Assembly (NCBI GenBank): GCA_029204225.1
Contig: CM055092.1
Coordinates: 18,562,886-18,626,885 of the forward strand
DNA: 64,000 bases
Direction: 5' to 3'
DNA from: Diphasiastrum complanatum
Lineage: Eukaryota; Streptophyta; Lycopodiopsida; Lycopodiales; Lycopodiaceae
The stretch's first letter is position 1; each line of letters opens with the position of its first letter. The notes under the pieces are model-generated. The model saw nothing but the letters and a program-made list of their open reading frames with translations, did no database searches and was not told where the DNA came from. Shown here piece by piece: positions 1 through 10,051 of this stretch. Made by a program: the position numbers and the translations under genes.

Positions 1-1118
1 CATTTTAATAAACAACAAAAAACTATTTTTCTTTCAAAAGTAGGATCTTATACGATTGTAAATAGAATATTGTATAAGTTAGGAGCTGACAATAGTCTTT
101 GCCGATGTTTAGAACCAACCGAGACGACCGTTGTAATAAGTGCATTGCATGAGGAAGATTCGGGGGGCTACTATGCTCTTAAAAACATTGCAAAAAAGAT
201 TTTTAATGCTAAATATTGGTGGCATACTGTCTATAGAGATGTCAAATTGTTCATTCAAAGATGTGATGTATGTCAGAGGATGGGGAAACCCAGCTTCGCG
301 ACACATTGGCCGCTTACTCCAATTATTCTCTTAGCACTTTTTGAGAAGTGGGAGATAGCTTTTGTAGGGCCTATCAAACCAATCACGAGTAAAACTCGTC
401 AACATTACATTCTCGTTGCCATGGACTATGCTACCAAGATGGTAGAGGCTGAAGCCACAATTAAGAACGATGCTTAGACTGTAGCAAAGTTTTTATTCCA
501 AAATATTATTATGCGATATGGATGTCCCTTAGAACTCGTTAGCAATAGGGGAACCCATTTCCTTAATCAGACCATCAAGGCCATGTTGTCATATTTTTCC
601 ATTACTCCATATAATCCAAAAGTGAATGGGCTTACGGAGTGGGCAAACATAATTTTGTGTAGAATTTTAGATAAAGTAATGAAAACACATTCTTCTGATT
701 GGGATCATAAGTCACCATCTATCTTATGGGCATACAGAACTACTGAAAATATTGCAACTAGGCAGACCCCATACTATCTTGTGTATGGAATGCATCCCAT
801 ACTACCAACAGAATTTGAAGTTTCGACGATTCGCATTATTAATGAAGAGAGAATGGATGAACACGATAGTCTCCGGGAGCGGATCATATCTTTGACACAA
901 TTGGAGGAGGATCGTCGTCTTTCATTAATTGAGACTGAATGAGTTCAGAATAAAAGAAAAAAAAAATTTGACCAATCCATTAAGAAAATAAAAATTAAAC
1001 GAGGGGACTACGTGTCTTTGTATGATAACAAACACCTGTTGTTTCCTGGGAAATTACATACAAGATGGATGGGACCGTATAAAGTCAGAGAAACTTTTAA
1101 TAATGGGTCACTTCAGTT
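1..1118 (+). pseudogene. Ty3/Gypsy integrase remnant (element A, copy 1)
   Basis: Remnant of retrotransposon integrase, which inserts element cDNA into chromosomes. Visible in order: an HHCC-type zinc domain (about 150-290; YWWHTVYRDVKLFIQRCDVC), the catalytic core, and the C-terminal region with GPYKVRE near 1070. It is broken: in-frame stops near 476 and 940, and a cut after 1120. The second zinc His is Tyr (GGYYAL; element B has GGHYAL). The first catalytic Asp is Ala (EIAFVGP) and the second is Asn (LVSNRGTHF), while the Glu side (NGLTEWAN) remains. No chromodomain is seen. Family assignment is firm at superfamily level, because integrase follows RT-RNase H in the longer copy at 50100-52825. 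Confidence 0.9.
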
Positions 1119-1228
1119 AGAACACTTCTGTTTTTTTGCTACCACTTTCCATCACTCTTGCTCTCTGATTTCTGAATTCTTACGATCAAGCTCTTTTCCG
1201 CCATCCCTGGTTTACAATTGCGAGCGTC

Positions 1229-2660
1229 ATGGCAATCGTATTCAAAATGCACCCAAAGCCAGTTTTACCAGACGAATTGAAGGACTTCTTCAATTTGATC
1301 CATCAGTAATCCTTACAGACTTGTGCCATGAGCTGATCCGCAATCTGAGCGAAGAAGGACATATTTCCACCACTCTCCGAAATCAAGAAATTATTATTAC
1401 AGAAGGATTTTACTATTGTGTCTTAGGTTGGGCTATGGACGGTAGTATGTCTATTACAAAGCCAAAATTCATCACATAAAGTAGAGTTTTCCAAGAAGAC
1501 ACTTATATTGAGAAATGGGTTATAAACTCTCTTACATCAGAGATCCCAATTTGAAAAGCTTTGTTCAATTTGTTTGATTTGCTCTTGCACAACAAGAAGA
1601 AGAACGAATTCCTGATATTCAGCAGGAAAGTGAAAGTGATGTCGAGGCACCAATTATTGATACAATTATTTTTTAATAAGATTTTTGGTACAATGCTGTC
1701 AGATACACAGACAGCTATTCAACATTTCGTCAGCCTAGAGAAAGTCTCTAGGAAACTTGGCTCGAAGTATGATTCCCTCCGAGCAGACCTAATTCAGAAA
1801 GATGCAGAACTGGAAGAAATCAAGGCTGAGCTGTCACATAAGAGTGAAGAGCTTGAAGCAGCCCAAGCAGAGCTAAAAAGGAAAGATGTAGCCCTTGAAG
1901 AAGCAAAAGTAAGACAGGATGCTACGTTGGAAGTAATGGAAGAAATTCATGAACAGTCCAATGCTTTTGAAAATGAAAATTTATTGCTCAAACAACAGAT
2001 TCAGACCCTACAGGCTTCTTTGCAGGAGGAAAGACACATACGAGCTACTCTGCATAATAGTAATGAGGACTTGAGCGACAAAATTCTGTAGATATGTTGA
2101 GGAGAGGCAACCAAATTTACAAGAGACAGGCCGAAGAGGCAATTTTATGGCGGATAAGCGTCGAAGTCACATTGGGAGCCTGTGTATCTCATGGCAGATA
2201 CAGAATCAACCCAACAACTTGGAAGGGAATCCAGGAAAGAATGATCCAAACCTTCTAGCTGCAATATCTTCAACCTTAGATGGTTGCATATGAAAAATAA
2301 AAGAAGAACTGGAAGAGACTAAGTTCCAATCAAGCCAAATCCAAAATTTTGAAAAGGAAGAACCAGCCCAGTGCTAGGACCAGTCTATGCAGACGGATGA
2401 GCCAGCCAAAGCTATATCAGAGAAGGCCATCCAGACAGACATCAACTTCAAGCAAATCCAAAAAGATCAAGAGATGTAGACTGACCCAAAGGATGTTGAG
2501 AAAATAAAAACAATCAGTGTCATAGCTACTGCAGACCAACCAACAATGCTCACAAGCTGAGGCATCGCACAACAGAGCCATTGAAAGGAAGAACAAGGTA
2601 GTGTATTCACTACTACAGACAAAATTTTAGACATTCCAGCAAGAACTAACATTTTTTCTT
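1229..2660 (+). pseudogene. Gypsy-associated ORF1 with coiled coil (element A, copy 1)
   Basis: Begins at an ATG (MAIVFKMHPKPVLP), then shifts frame near 1271 where bases present in element B are missing. Continues through ISTTLRNQE and a region ending SDVEAPI, then a long heptad-rich Glu/Lys/Leu coiled coil at about 1690-2090 (LSHKSEELEAAQAELK). After another frame change the tail repeats a QTD motif three times (about 2385-2485). No enzymatic motif is visible. A related sequence lies upstream of gag in the reverse Gypsy at 22900-23400, which suggests an Ogre/Tat-like extra ORF before gag. It might instead be a post-pol, env-position ORF. Function unknown. Confidence 0.6.
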
Positions 2661-2693
2661 CCACCTTTTTGTAGTCGAGAACTCCAGTGGAGA

Positions 2694-3448
2694 ATGGATT
2701 ACCTTCGTTTACCTAAACTTTTTGGTTATACAAAAGAACAATGGGAAAGTTCTTCGACTTTTTCTAAGCTAAACTCTTATTGGGCCATATTAACAGTGCA
2801 CCAAAAAGGTATCCTTCTCTTTCCATTGTTCAAAATAAGTTCAATGTGCAAACTAACTATATCCATGTTGTCACAGATCCTTGTATATATATATTTTAGA
2901 ATACCTAAAAACATTTGAGAACAATGTTTTTTCAACTCTCGATGAGTATCTGAATAAGTTAGATTCAATTAGCATTTTTCATGTTAAAGAAGTTGTCTCT
3001 AGCCTTAGTCCAGTTCCTTCTGAAATTTCCAACCAGCTATTATTCCCTAATATGTGGGAAATCTACACAAATTGGGAAGCTAACTATTCTCATTATTTGA
3101 AGGAAGTTAAAACAAATAATATACTTCGCTCTGTACATCAAAGAAAAATTTCCAGAATATACATATGCTACCCTCTCACTAATTGTCCCTTCTGCTGAGA
3201 TGTCTGAAATCCTATCTAAGGATAGTTGGTACACGCATCTTGTAAACAACGCATTGATCGGTAACCATCTTGCACCATTCGGGAATCAAGGAATGGGAGG
3301 ATATCTGAATCTGTCATTCCAGAAAGATTACAACCAGAAGAATAATTATCACTTTTCTACAAAAGGAATGACCTTAGAGCAAGTTAATGAAGAAAACGAA
3401 ACCCGAGCTAAGGCTATTTTTCACAATAAGCCAGCCAGCAAGAAGTGA
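2694..3448 (+). pseudogene. Distal part of the ORF1/gag-like protein, unknown function (copy 1)
   Basis: Three short open stretches in changing frames: MDYLRLPKLFGYTKEQWE at 2694, NKLDSISIFHVKEVVSSL at about 2955, and MSEILSKDSWYTHLVNNA at 3200 ending NKPASKK at 3445. The same pieces recur at 55128-55883 with few changes, so they descend from one reading frame. Spacing is compatible with a C-terminal extension of the coiled-coil ORF or a capsid-like domain. I recognise no named domain and no signal peptide or clear membrane segment. Confidence 0.45.
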
Positions 3449-4389
3449 CAGAGAAGAATGTAAGCAAATTGTTTGCGAGCCGCTGCACAGCTAGAATCCA
3501 ATTGAATGAATTCTATCCAGGAAATTGATAACCAGTATTAAGCAATTATTTACAGGGATTAGCAAAATCCTAACTGTGAAATATGTTTCTCGATCACACT
3601 TACTACCTCTGATGTCCACTCTTCTTCCCTCCTCAGAATTTTCAGTTTCCTAAAAATCTATTTCAGCTAAGGTACCAAGAAGACGTAATGACATTAGTAA
3701 ATGTTGAAAAACTAATTACTGTAGGAAAAAGTCCAAAACAATTTCATTTATGTCCTATATTTGGGCTGAATATCTGATATATCAAAAACCATTTATTCGT
3801 ATGTGAAACAATACTTTACAGCCGCCTACTATCCAACTTTATGAAAAAACAAGCAAAAATGATGATTTTTTACTATTTTTCGGTTTTTTCATCACAATAA
3901 AGTGGAAATTCATGACATACAACTCTTTCTCTAACACATGCAAACCAATTTATAGAATTACAACCATCTAATTGATCTGATCTTGCTGGATTTTGGTTCT
4001 TGCTATCTATTTTGTGCCAAAAAGCATGAACAACCAAGCAATTTTGACCAAAACATAGCCTAGAATCATAAATCATTGGAGAGAACCGGCATGCATCATT
4101 AATGTCATCATTAATGAACCCTAAAACAAAAGTACACTTGCTGGAAAATTCAGATCTACTACATGAAAAAAATCCAAAAAAAAATCACAAATTTGCCTTC
4201 AAGGACAATTTTCCATAAAACCACAAAGAATCTGAAGAGTAATGGATCTTAGCAACATGCAAATTGAAACTGGGATAGTACACCCACTTGTAACCTTGCT
4301 ATCCACCTTGGAAGAGAATTCCAATGATCCAATCCAAAATTTTGACGAAAGGTAGCCCTTCTCCATGTTCTCCCATCTTCACAAGCCTT
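3449..4389. other. Non-coding interval within the block, copy 1
   Basis: AT-rich sequence without a supportable ORF, duplicated at about 55884-56814. Its right part (about 4200-4389) is probably leader sequence of the reverse Copia whose primer site is at 4390-4401. Copy 1 has about 10 extra bases near 4280 relative to copy 2. Confidence 0.5.
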
Positions 4390-4401
4390 GCTCTGATACC
4401 A
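4390..4401 (-). promoter_or_regulatory. Copia primer-binding site, reverse strand
   Basis: The reverse strand reads TGGTATCAGAGC, complementary to the 3' end of plant initiator-Met tRNA and standard for Ty1/Copia elements. It abuts the LTR end at 4402. With the last LTR bases it forms a perfect 8-bp hairpin (CTCTGATA, loop GTGG, TATCAGAG). Confidence 0.85.
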
Positions 4402-4804
4402 CTATCAGAGAAGCTCCTTAAGATCCTGCTTACAAGATAACACACAATGGAAAACACACTATGGAGCAACCACCCAGCCAAGTAGAAGCAACCAATCAAC
4501 TCTAGAAGCTTCACCCCTAAGCCAAGGAATAAGAAGCATGAATGTAGAGTGAAACCCTAGCAATGAATCAATGATCACCTTGAGGAGTAGGGCGAGTTTG
4601 GACCCAATATATAGAGCCAAAAGCATTTTAGGCACATAGAATTGCTATTGATAACTCTACGCATGCATACACTATCTCATACCTTGTCTAAACTCCATTT
4701 AGTGTGTTCTAGGCCTCACAAAGATATTAGTTACTTTCGGGTCACATCCAGTATGATGTGGCATAACTAATAGCTTGATTTATTGGAGTACCGTGTATCC
4801 AACA
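4402..4804 (-). repeat. Copia 5' LTR, reverse strand (copy 1)
   Basis: 403 bp LTR starting TGTTGGATAC at 4804 and ending next to the primer site, on the reverse strand. It carries a TATA-like ATATAT near 4605. The internal coding part of the element is missing beyond about 100 bases of leader, so this is a truncated insertion into the Gypsy block. The same LTR, same length, sits at 56827-57229, so the insertion predates the duplication. Confidence 0.85.
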
Positions 4805-4825
4805 CTAGGAGTATACTGAATCCTA

Positions 4826-5506
4826 CTTACTGGCCATCGACATAACAGCTGCCACACAACACCAAGCAGCTACACAATGGACCAGAGCGCCACTTGGGTG
4901 GTTTGCATGCAGAGAGAATCACACAGTTGCTGAATGTCCAAACAAAGAAAAGTTTATACCATTCTGTAGATAATATGACTGTGGAAATTGTGATAAAATT
5001 TTTTCTACAAGACCCAAACCACCACTGGTTACTACTCCAATGAATATAATTAAAATCAAGAAAAGACCAGTAGTTCAATCTGAACCAACTGTACCTTGAT
5101 GGTTGTTACCAGAGCTCAGAAGCAGAAAGAAGTTTTAGTACATGCTGAATCTGCACCAACTATAGATATACCTACCACATCAGGGGTGTATCCAAATCTT
5201 GAAGTATAAAAGAAAAGATATCAAGATACGAGCCAGTGGATTAAACAGTTGCAAAAAGAAAAAGTCCAAGAAGCTACCAAAGCAGCAACCAAAGTCCATT
5301 GTCCTTCTATTCCACCAACAGAAATGATCGTAAATATTCTGTCTAACAAAATGGATATTACACTGGGAGAATTTCTTAAGTTGGTGCCTACATCAAAAGA
5401 AGTATTAGCAGATAGGTTGACTTTGAATGGAATCACAAGTCTGTCAAAAGCGACTTTTTGTGTCAATTTTGAAGAAACGAACGATGTACTCTGTGGAGCC
5501 TCATAA
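4826..5506 (+). pseudogene. Gypsy gag C-terminus and pre-protease linker (copy 1)
   Basis: Contains a damaged zinc knuckle (FACRENHTVAEC near 4900, first Cys pair incomplete). From 5249 follows an open stretch with ITLGEFLKLVPTSKEVL, a pattern I associate with the linker before the aspartic protease in some plant Gypsy polyproteins. Stops interrupt the frame between the parts. No protease DSG motif follows; the reading frame runs into the LTR-like stretch at about 5510. It may have been contiguous with the ORF at 2694-3448 before the Copia insertion. Confidence 0.5.
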
Positions 5507-5509
5507 TCC

Positions 5510-6595
5510 CACATTGTCCAAGTTTTTGTTATATATTGTAAAAAATTTTAATTTTTATATATGTAAATGTGCTAGAGTGCCTAAATTCATGTAAAGGCCT
5601 ATTTGCACTTTGTAAATTCACATTTAGGGTAGAAGTTGTGACGTTCCATAAGAGATGCAGTAGCGGATTACAACTGACATTTTGACGGTTTGTAAACGAC
5701 ATTAAGGCCGGTGATCGTTCCTATAAGGTCGACACTTTGTGCCATTGTACTGACGCATTTTACACAAAGCTGAGTATCAATATAGAGAGAAGGGCAAGTT
5801 TATATAGCTTGAGCATTCTTTCCCTCTGCTATCTTTCACATAAATACTTCTTATCATTTGAGCTATATATGATCTATAATTGATTGTGATATTGTTCTGT
5901 TTGCGTCACACATATTCCCACGTCTTACTGAATTTTAGTTACTCTAACACAGATTTTCAGGCATAACCAGCAAGCAACAATTCTGACTAATGTGTGCAGG
6001 GAATTAGCCGAAGCTGTTAAGCATAACTTTTAGCAGAACTTCCTTCAATATTGACTGAGCTATGTGTTTAGATAATGAGATTGTTGGATGCTCTGTTCAG
6101 TTTGCTTTATGCGATAAGAACTAATTCTCTGTGTTTGATTAAAAATAATTTTTAGCCAATGTGATTCTGTCTGATGAATCTATTTACTAGTTGTTGTCTG
6201 ATTTGATTGTTTATCTGATACCTGAAGAGCCTGAAAGATAAAGTAATTTTTACAACCGCAGACCTTGACCAAATTGTTTCATCATTGGTGTTTCTGGATG
6301 CCAATTTACTCAAATATCCTTGGATAACCATATATGTCGCTGTAGTATTCATCGTGAATATTGCACAACCAAATCCGTTCACCATCATACATACAATTAC
6401 CATGCAAAAGATGAGATTATTCTCTCTCTTGGGGAACGATCAAGCCATTTATACTACTCAATTCGTTGATTTTGTGGAAATCTATAACGACCAGGCCACC
6501 ACATAATTTGGCACCATTTCCGAGGAGATGAATTTCACCTTTTACAATATTTTTGAGTGTATTACATTTACGAATCTTTCTCATGTAATGCAGGC
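5510..6595 (+). promoter_or_regulatory. Putative Gypsy LTR/leader with TATA box (copy 1)
   Basis: Non-coding stretch between the gag-like tail and the next gag. It holds three TGACG cores (TTGTGACGTTCC near 5640, TTTGACGGTT near 5675, ACTGACGCATTT near 5750) and a TATA-like TTTATATAG at about 5799, followed by a pyrimidine-rich run. That is how a plant LTR or pararetrovirus-type promoter is laid out. LTR ends and a primer site were not identified, so limits are approximate. A small ORF at 6285-6506 is conserved in copy 2 but has no recognisable product. Confidence 0.45.
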
Positions 6596-6596
6596 C

Positions 6597-7958
6597 TAGA
6601 ACGTACTCTCAAGCAACTATTGAACAAAAACGTTTAGAGCGTGCACATCGATTAGAAGCATATAGGAAATATAGAGATTTGCAGAATTTGCAAAACTCAC
6701 CAATTAGAGCAAGATTAGCACCTTAAGCGTTTAATGATCTTCTAAACGCTACTACAACATTTGTAGATTCATTTAAGGAAAGATCCATTGAAACACCAAT
6801 AGATTCATCTGAAACAGATTCGTCTGATTCTACCTCCGAACCAAGTTTAGAATCAAAATTTTCTTCTTCAGACTCATTGTCTGAGCATAGTCTAGATTTT
6901 GATCCTCCAAGTTCACCTAGTTCACCACCATGTATTAATATGGCTAAGCCAGTGCCACCCACATCTACAAAAATCAGATATGATTTCTTTAAGGGATCAT
7001 CATTTGAAGATCTGGATAGGAGCCCAGTATCCAGTTCCTATGCAAAATGAATGGTTCTTGGGCGGTTTGCCTAAGAAAATGGATTGTTGTTGTCGACATG
7101 GTTTAATGACTTCTTTGGAAGATGTCATCGCCTCTGCCAAGAATTACAAAACTTCAAGAATTTCTCGTAGATGGAGAAATGAAAGAAAAAGTAGTAAAAA
7201 ACACAAATTTAAACAAACAGAAGAATCTGACTCATCTACTGAGTCTAAATCATAATCTATTCAGTGGATGAGGAAGAATCTTCTGAGTATTCATCTTATT
7301 CTTCTTCATCAGAAGAAGAATCTTCTTATAGGAAATCCAAGAATAGGAACTCAGATAGGCAGAAAAGAATGGAGAAATTCCAAAAAGATGGATCCATTAA
7401 GGAAAAGTGTTGAGTTGTTAGCAAAAGAAATGAGTGATTTAAATGTCCAAATGTCTGATGTTAAAGCCAAGCGAAAGAATCGAAGCCTAATGCCAATGTT
7501 TGGTGTACTGCTTGTGGGAAGGAAGGTCATTCTAAGACCAACTATTCCAGTTTATAGACTAACTATTTAGAAGAGGAACTATTCCTCTGTCAATTAATAA
7601 TCATGAGGAGGTAACTTATAGTGCAACTCCTACTAACCAAAAAACCACTATATTGAAACAACGTACTGGTCAATAGTACACTATTTTGCGAAGGGGCGGA
7701 ACACGAGATTCCACTCCACCACCCAGAGTAAGGGGTTCGTGCTACAATTGTGGAGCCCCGGGTCACTATTCGCCTGATTGTCCTGAACGCAGGAGGTCAT
7801 TAGGATATGTGCCGCTCTGCGCTAACTGTAAAGGCGAAGGGCATGTCACTGCTGAATGTCCTCAGTCACAACAACCACGGTCTAAACCAAGGTTTGTAAA
7901 CTCGCCTAGGGAAGACGACCATCGGCCATCTAAGACTAACACTAACATGATAGTTTAG
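6597..7958 (+). pseudogene. Gypsy gag with zinc knuckles (element B, copy 1)
   Basis: Gag forms the particle and binds RNA. The N-terminal part (RTYSQATIEQKRLERAHRLE) has a stop near 6725, then an acidic Ser/Asp/Glu-rich stretch. The capsid is collapsed around 7010, with a frame change after FKGSSFEDLD. A basic and Ser-rich linker follows. Three knuckles are visible: WCTACGKEGHSKTNY near 7500, with the last Cys lost to Tyr, then CYNCGAPGHYSPDC (about 7740-7780) and CANCKGEGHVTAEC (about 7815-7860), both intact CX2CX4HX4C. Frameshifts occur near 7250 and 7400. Confidence 0.85.
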
Positions 7959-8365
7959 AGGATAAAAGTAGAGTCTAAATTATTAGATCAAGACCATCAA
8001 TGGCCAAATTTAGATGAAAAGGTAAATAAGTAGTAGTAAAGATTCTTTAACTCTTAAAGATAAGAAAATAAACTAAGATGAAAATTTTGAAAATCACGAA
8101 AAACGTGAAAAACACGATAGAAAAAATGAAAGTCGCAGAACAGATAGTGAAAATTCCTAGTAATAAAGAATAAACCTTGATAGGTCTAATGAAAAATCTT
8201 ATGATGTTGATATTAGTTCAGAAGCTAGAAAACTTTTAGACGAAGAAATTAGAAAAGTTAAAAATGTAACATTTTTAGATCTAGTTATAAGTAGCGAGAT
8301 ACCTACAAATCTGTCGCCACTTAGAAACTGTTCTTATGATATTGTAAAAGACCTTATTTCCAGAT
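7959..8365 (+). pseudogene. Gag-to-protease linker remnant, pol deleted (element B, copy 1)
   Basis: Degenerate linker: NEKSYDVDISSEARKLLDEE at about 8190, then the motif around LRNCSYDIVKD ending at about 8363. The full version at 48779-49018 continues into protease. Here the sequence jumps at about 8363 straight to DNA equivalent to 51565, just before integrase, removing protease, RT and RNase H (about 2.5 kb). The same jump is at about 60780 in copy 2. Confidence 0.8.
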
Positions 8366-9405
8366 GAACATATAATGCGTATCCAATCAAAAACATCAAG
8401 TTATATGGACATTATTAACTTCTTACAGGACCAGAGATATCCTGAACATTTTAATAAATAGTAAAAAACTGTTTTTCTTTCAAAGGTAGGACCTTATACG
8501 ATTGTAAATAGAATATTGTATAAATTAGGAATTGACAATAGTCTCTGCTAATGTTTAGAACCAACCGAGACGACCGCTGTAATAAGTGCATTACATGAGG
8601 AAGATTCGGGAGGTCACTATGCTCTTAAAAACACTGCAAAAAAGATTTTCAATGCTAAATATTGGTGGCCTACCGTCTATAGAGATGTTAAATTATTCAT
8701 TCAAAAATGTGATGCATGCCAACATTATCACGCGATATGGTTGTCCTTTAGAACTTGTTAGCGATAGGGAAACCCATTTCTTTAATCAGACCATTGAGGC
8801 CATGTTGTCATATTTCTCTATTATACATCGCCTCCATATAATCCAAAATCAAATGGGCTTACAGAGTGGGCAAACGGAACTCTATGTAAAATTTTGAATA
8901 AAGTAATGGAAGCACATTCTTTTGAATGGGATCAAAAGTTACCGTCAGTCTTATGGGCATACAGAACTGCTAAAAAGATTACAACTAGGTAGACTCCATA
9001 CTATCTTGGGTATGGAATGCATCCCATACTACCAATAGAATTCGGAGTTCCGACGTTCCGCATTAGTAATGAAGAGCGAATGGACGAACACGATAGTTTC
9101 CGGGAGCGGATGATTTCTTAGATGCAACTGGAAGAGGATCGTCGTCTTTCATTAATCGAGACTGAACGAGTCCAGAATAAAAGAAAAGAAATTTTTGACC
9201 AATCCATTAAGAAAATAAAAATAAAACAAGGGGACTATGTGCTTCTGTATGATAATAGACACATGTTGTTTCCTGGGAAATTACATACCAGATGAATGGG
9301 ACCGTATAAAGTCATAGAAGTTTTTAATAATGGATCACTTCAGTTAGTTGATCTCCAAGGACATTTACTTGACACTTGAGTAAATGGCTCAAGGGTGAAG
9401 CGCTA
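8366..9405 (+). pseudogene. Gypsy integrase remnant with internal deletion (element B, copy 1)
   Basis: Starts in the pre-integrase region, passes through the zinc domain (GGHYALKN, YWWPTVYRDVKLFIQKCDAC) and then jumps at about 8720 from the CXXC straight to TRYGCPLELVSDRETHF. This deletes about 400 bp including the first catalytic Asp. The second Asp is kept here, unlike in element A, and the region around the Glu is reading-frame shifted (QSGQTEL). Later parts match YYLxYGMHPILPIEF, the basic KKIKIKQGDYVLLYD and the C-terminus. Stops lie near 8550, 8990, 9120 and 9295. Confidence 0.85.
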
Positions 9406-9419
9406 CTATGACTAATTTC

Positions 9420-9990
9420 CGATGCATCACTTTTCAAAAACCGTCATTTTTTGTCCAATCATTTTCACCGAAGCATGTGATAAACCCGACACCTTTGCAT
9501 CCTTTGTTCTAATTTTTTGCAAAAATGCCAAAACCATCGCTTCATTGTTTTGTATTGTAGCGAAAAACCTGACACCTTCGCTACATTTCCATATCATTGT
9601 TGCAAAAAATCCGACACCATATTGGAATATGGTGTATTCACCATTTTTAGAAATATGGAAATTGCGACACTTCTACCATCGCATTTTTCCGGATTTTCCT
9701 TCATTCTATTTTTCACTATTGAGATTTCTCACCAGAAATATGCGAAAAACCCGACTCAGACATTGAGCGGAACTTTTGCGAACTAAGCGAAGCATTCGTG
9801 TATTTTATTTATTTATTTATTTATTTTTGTTTTTAGGACTAGACACTTTATTATTGAGTATGTACCTTTAAAATGAAGGACACGCTTTCATTTAATATTA
9901 GTCTAATCCACCGAAATATCATCAATATGCCTAAAACCTCAAATACCTTTGTTTGTTGTCGCTACCACTTTCCATCACTCTTGCTCTCTG
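9420..9990 (+). repeat. Post-pol spacer, possible LTR, with GCGAAAAA motif repeats (copy 1, B)
   Basis: Non-coding interval between integrase and ORF1. It repeats a motif close to GCGAAAAANCCGACACC about four times (about 9480, 9560, 9605, 9745) and contains a (TTTA)n run at about 9803-9830 followed by TTTTTGTTTTTAG, which resembles a plant 3' splice site. It corresponds to 61850-62400 and, more distantly, to 52830-53600. If ORF1 belongs to the next element, this would be an LTR plus leader. I could not define TG..CA ends. Confidence 0.5.
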
Positions 9991-10051
9991 ATTTCTGAAT
10001 TGTTGCAATCAAGCTCTTTTCTGCCATCGCTCATTTACAATTGCAAGCACC

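Noticed and set aside
109-306. Reverse ORF (65 codons) opposite the integrase, conserved at 51749-51946
   Set aside because: A shadow of the integrase frame; conservation follows from the duplication.
4299-4514. Reverse ORF with hydrophobic start (MKLLELIGCFYLAGWLLH), conserved in copy 2
   Set aside because: Lies across the Copia LTR and primer site; not a plausible membrane protein gene.
6152-6403. Small ORFs on both strands in the LTR-like stretch
   Set aside because: No family signal; conserved only as part of the duplicated block.
6723-6962. Acidic reverse ORF (79 codons), conserved at 59149-59388
   Set aside because: Complement of the Ser/Asp/Glu-rich gag segment; codon shadow.
1-9405. 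An endogenous pararetrovirus (caulimovirid) instead of Gypsy
   Set aside because: TGACG/TATA layout and zinc knuckles fit both, but a full HHCC plus DDE-type integrase follows RT-RNase H, and no movement-protein or coat-protein signature was seen.
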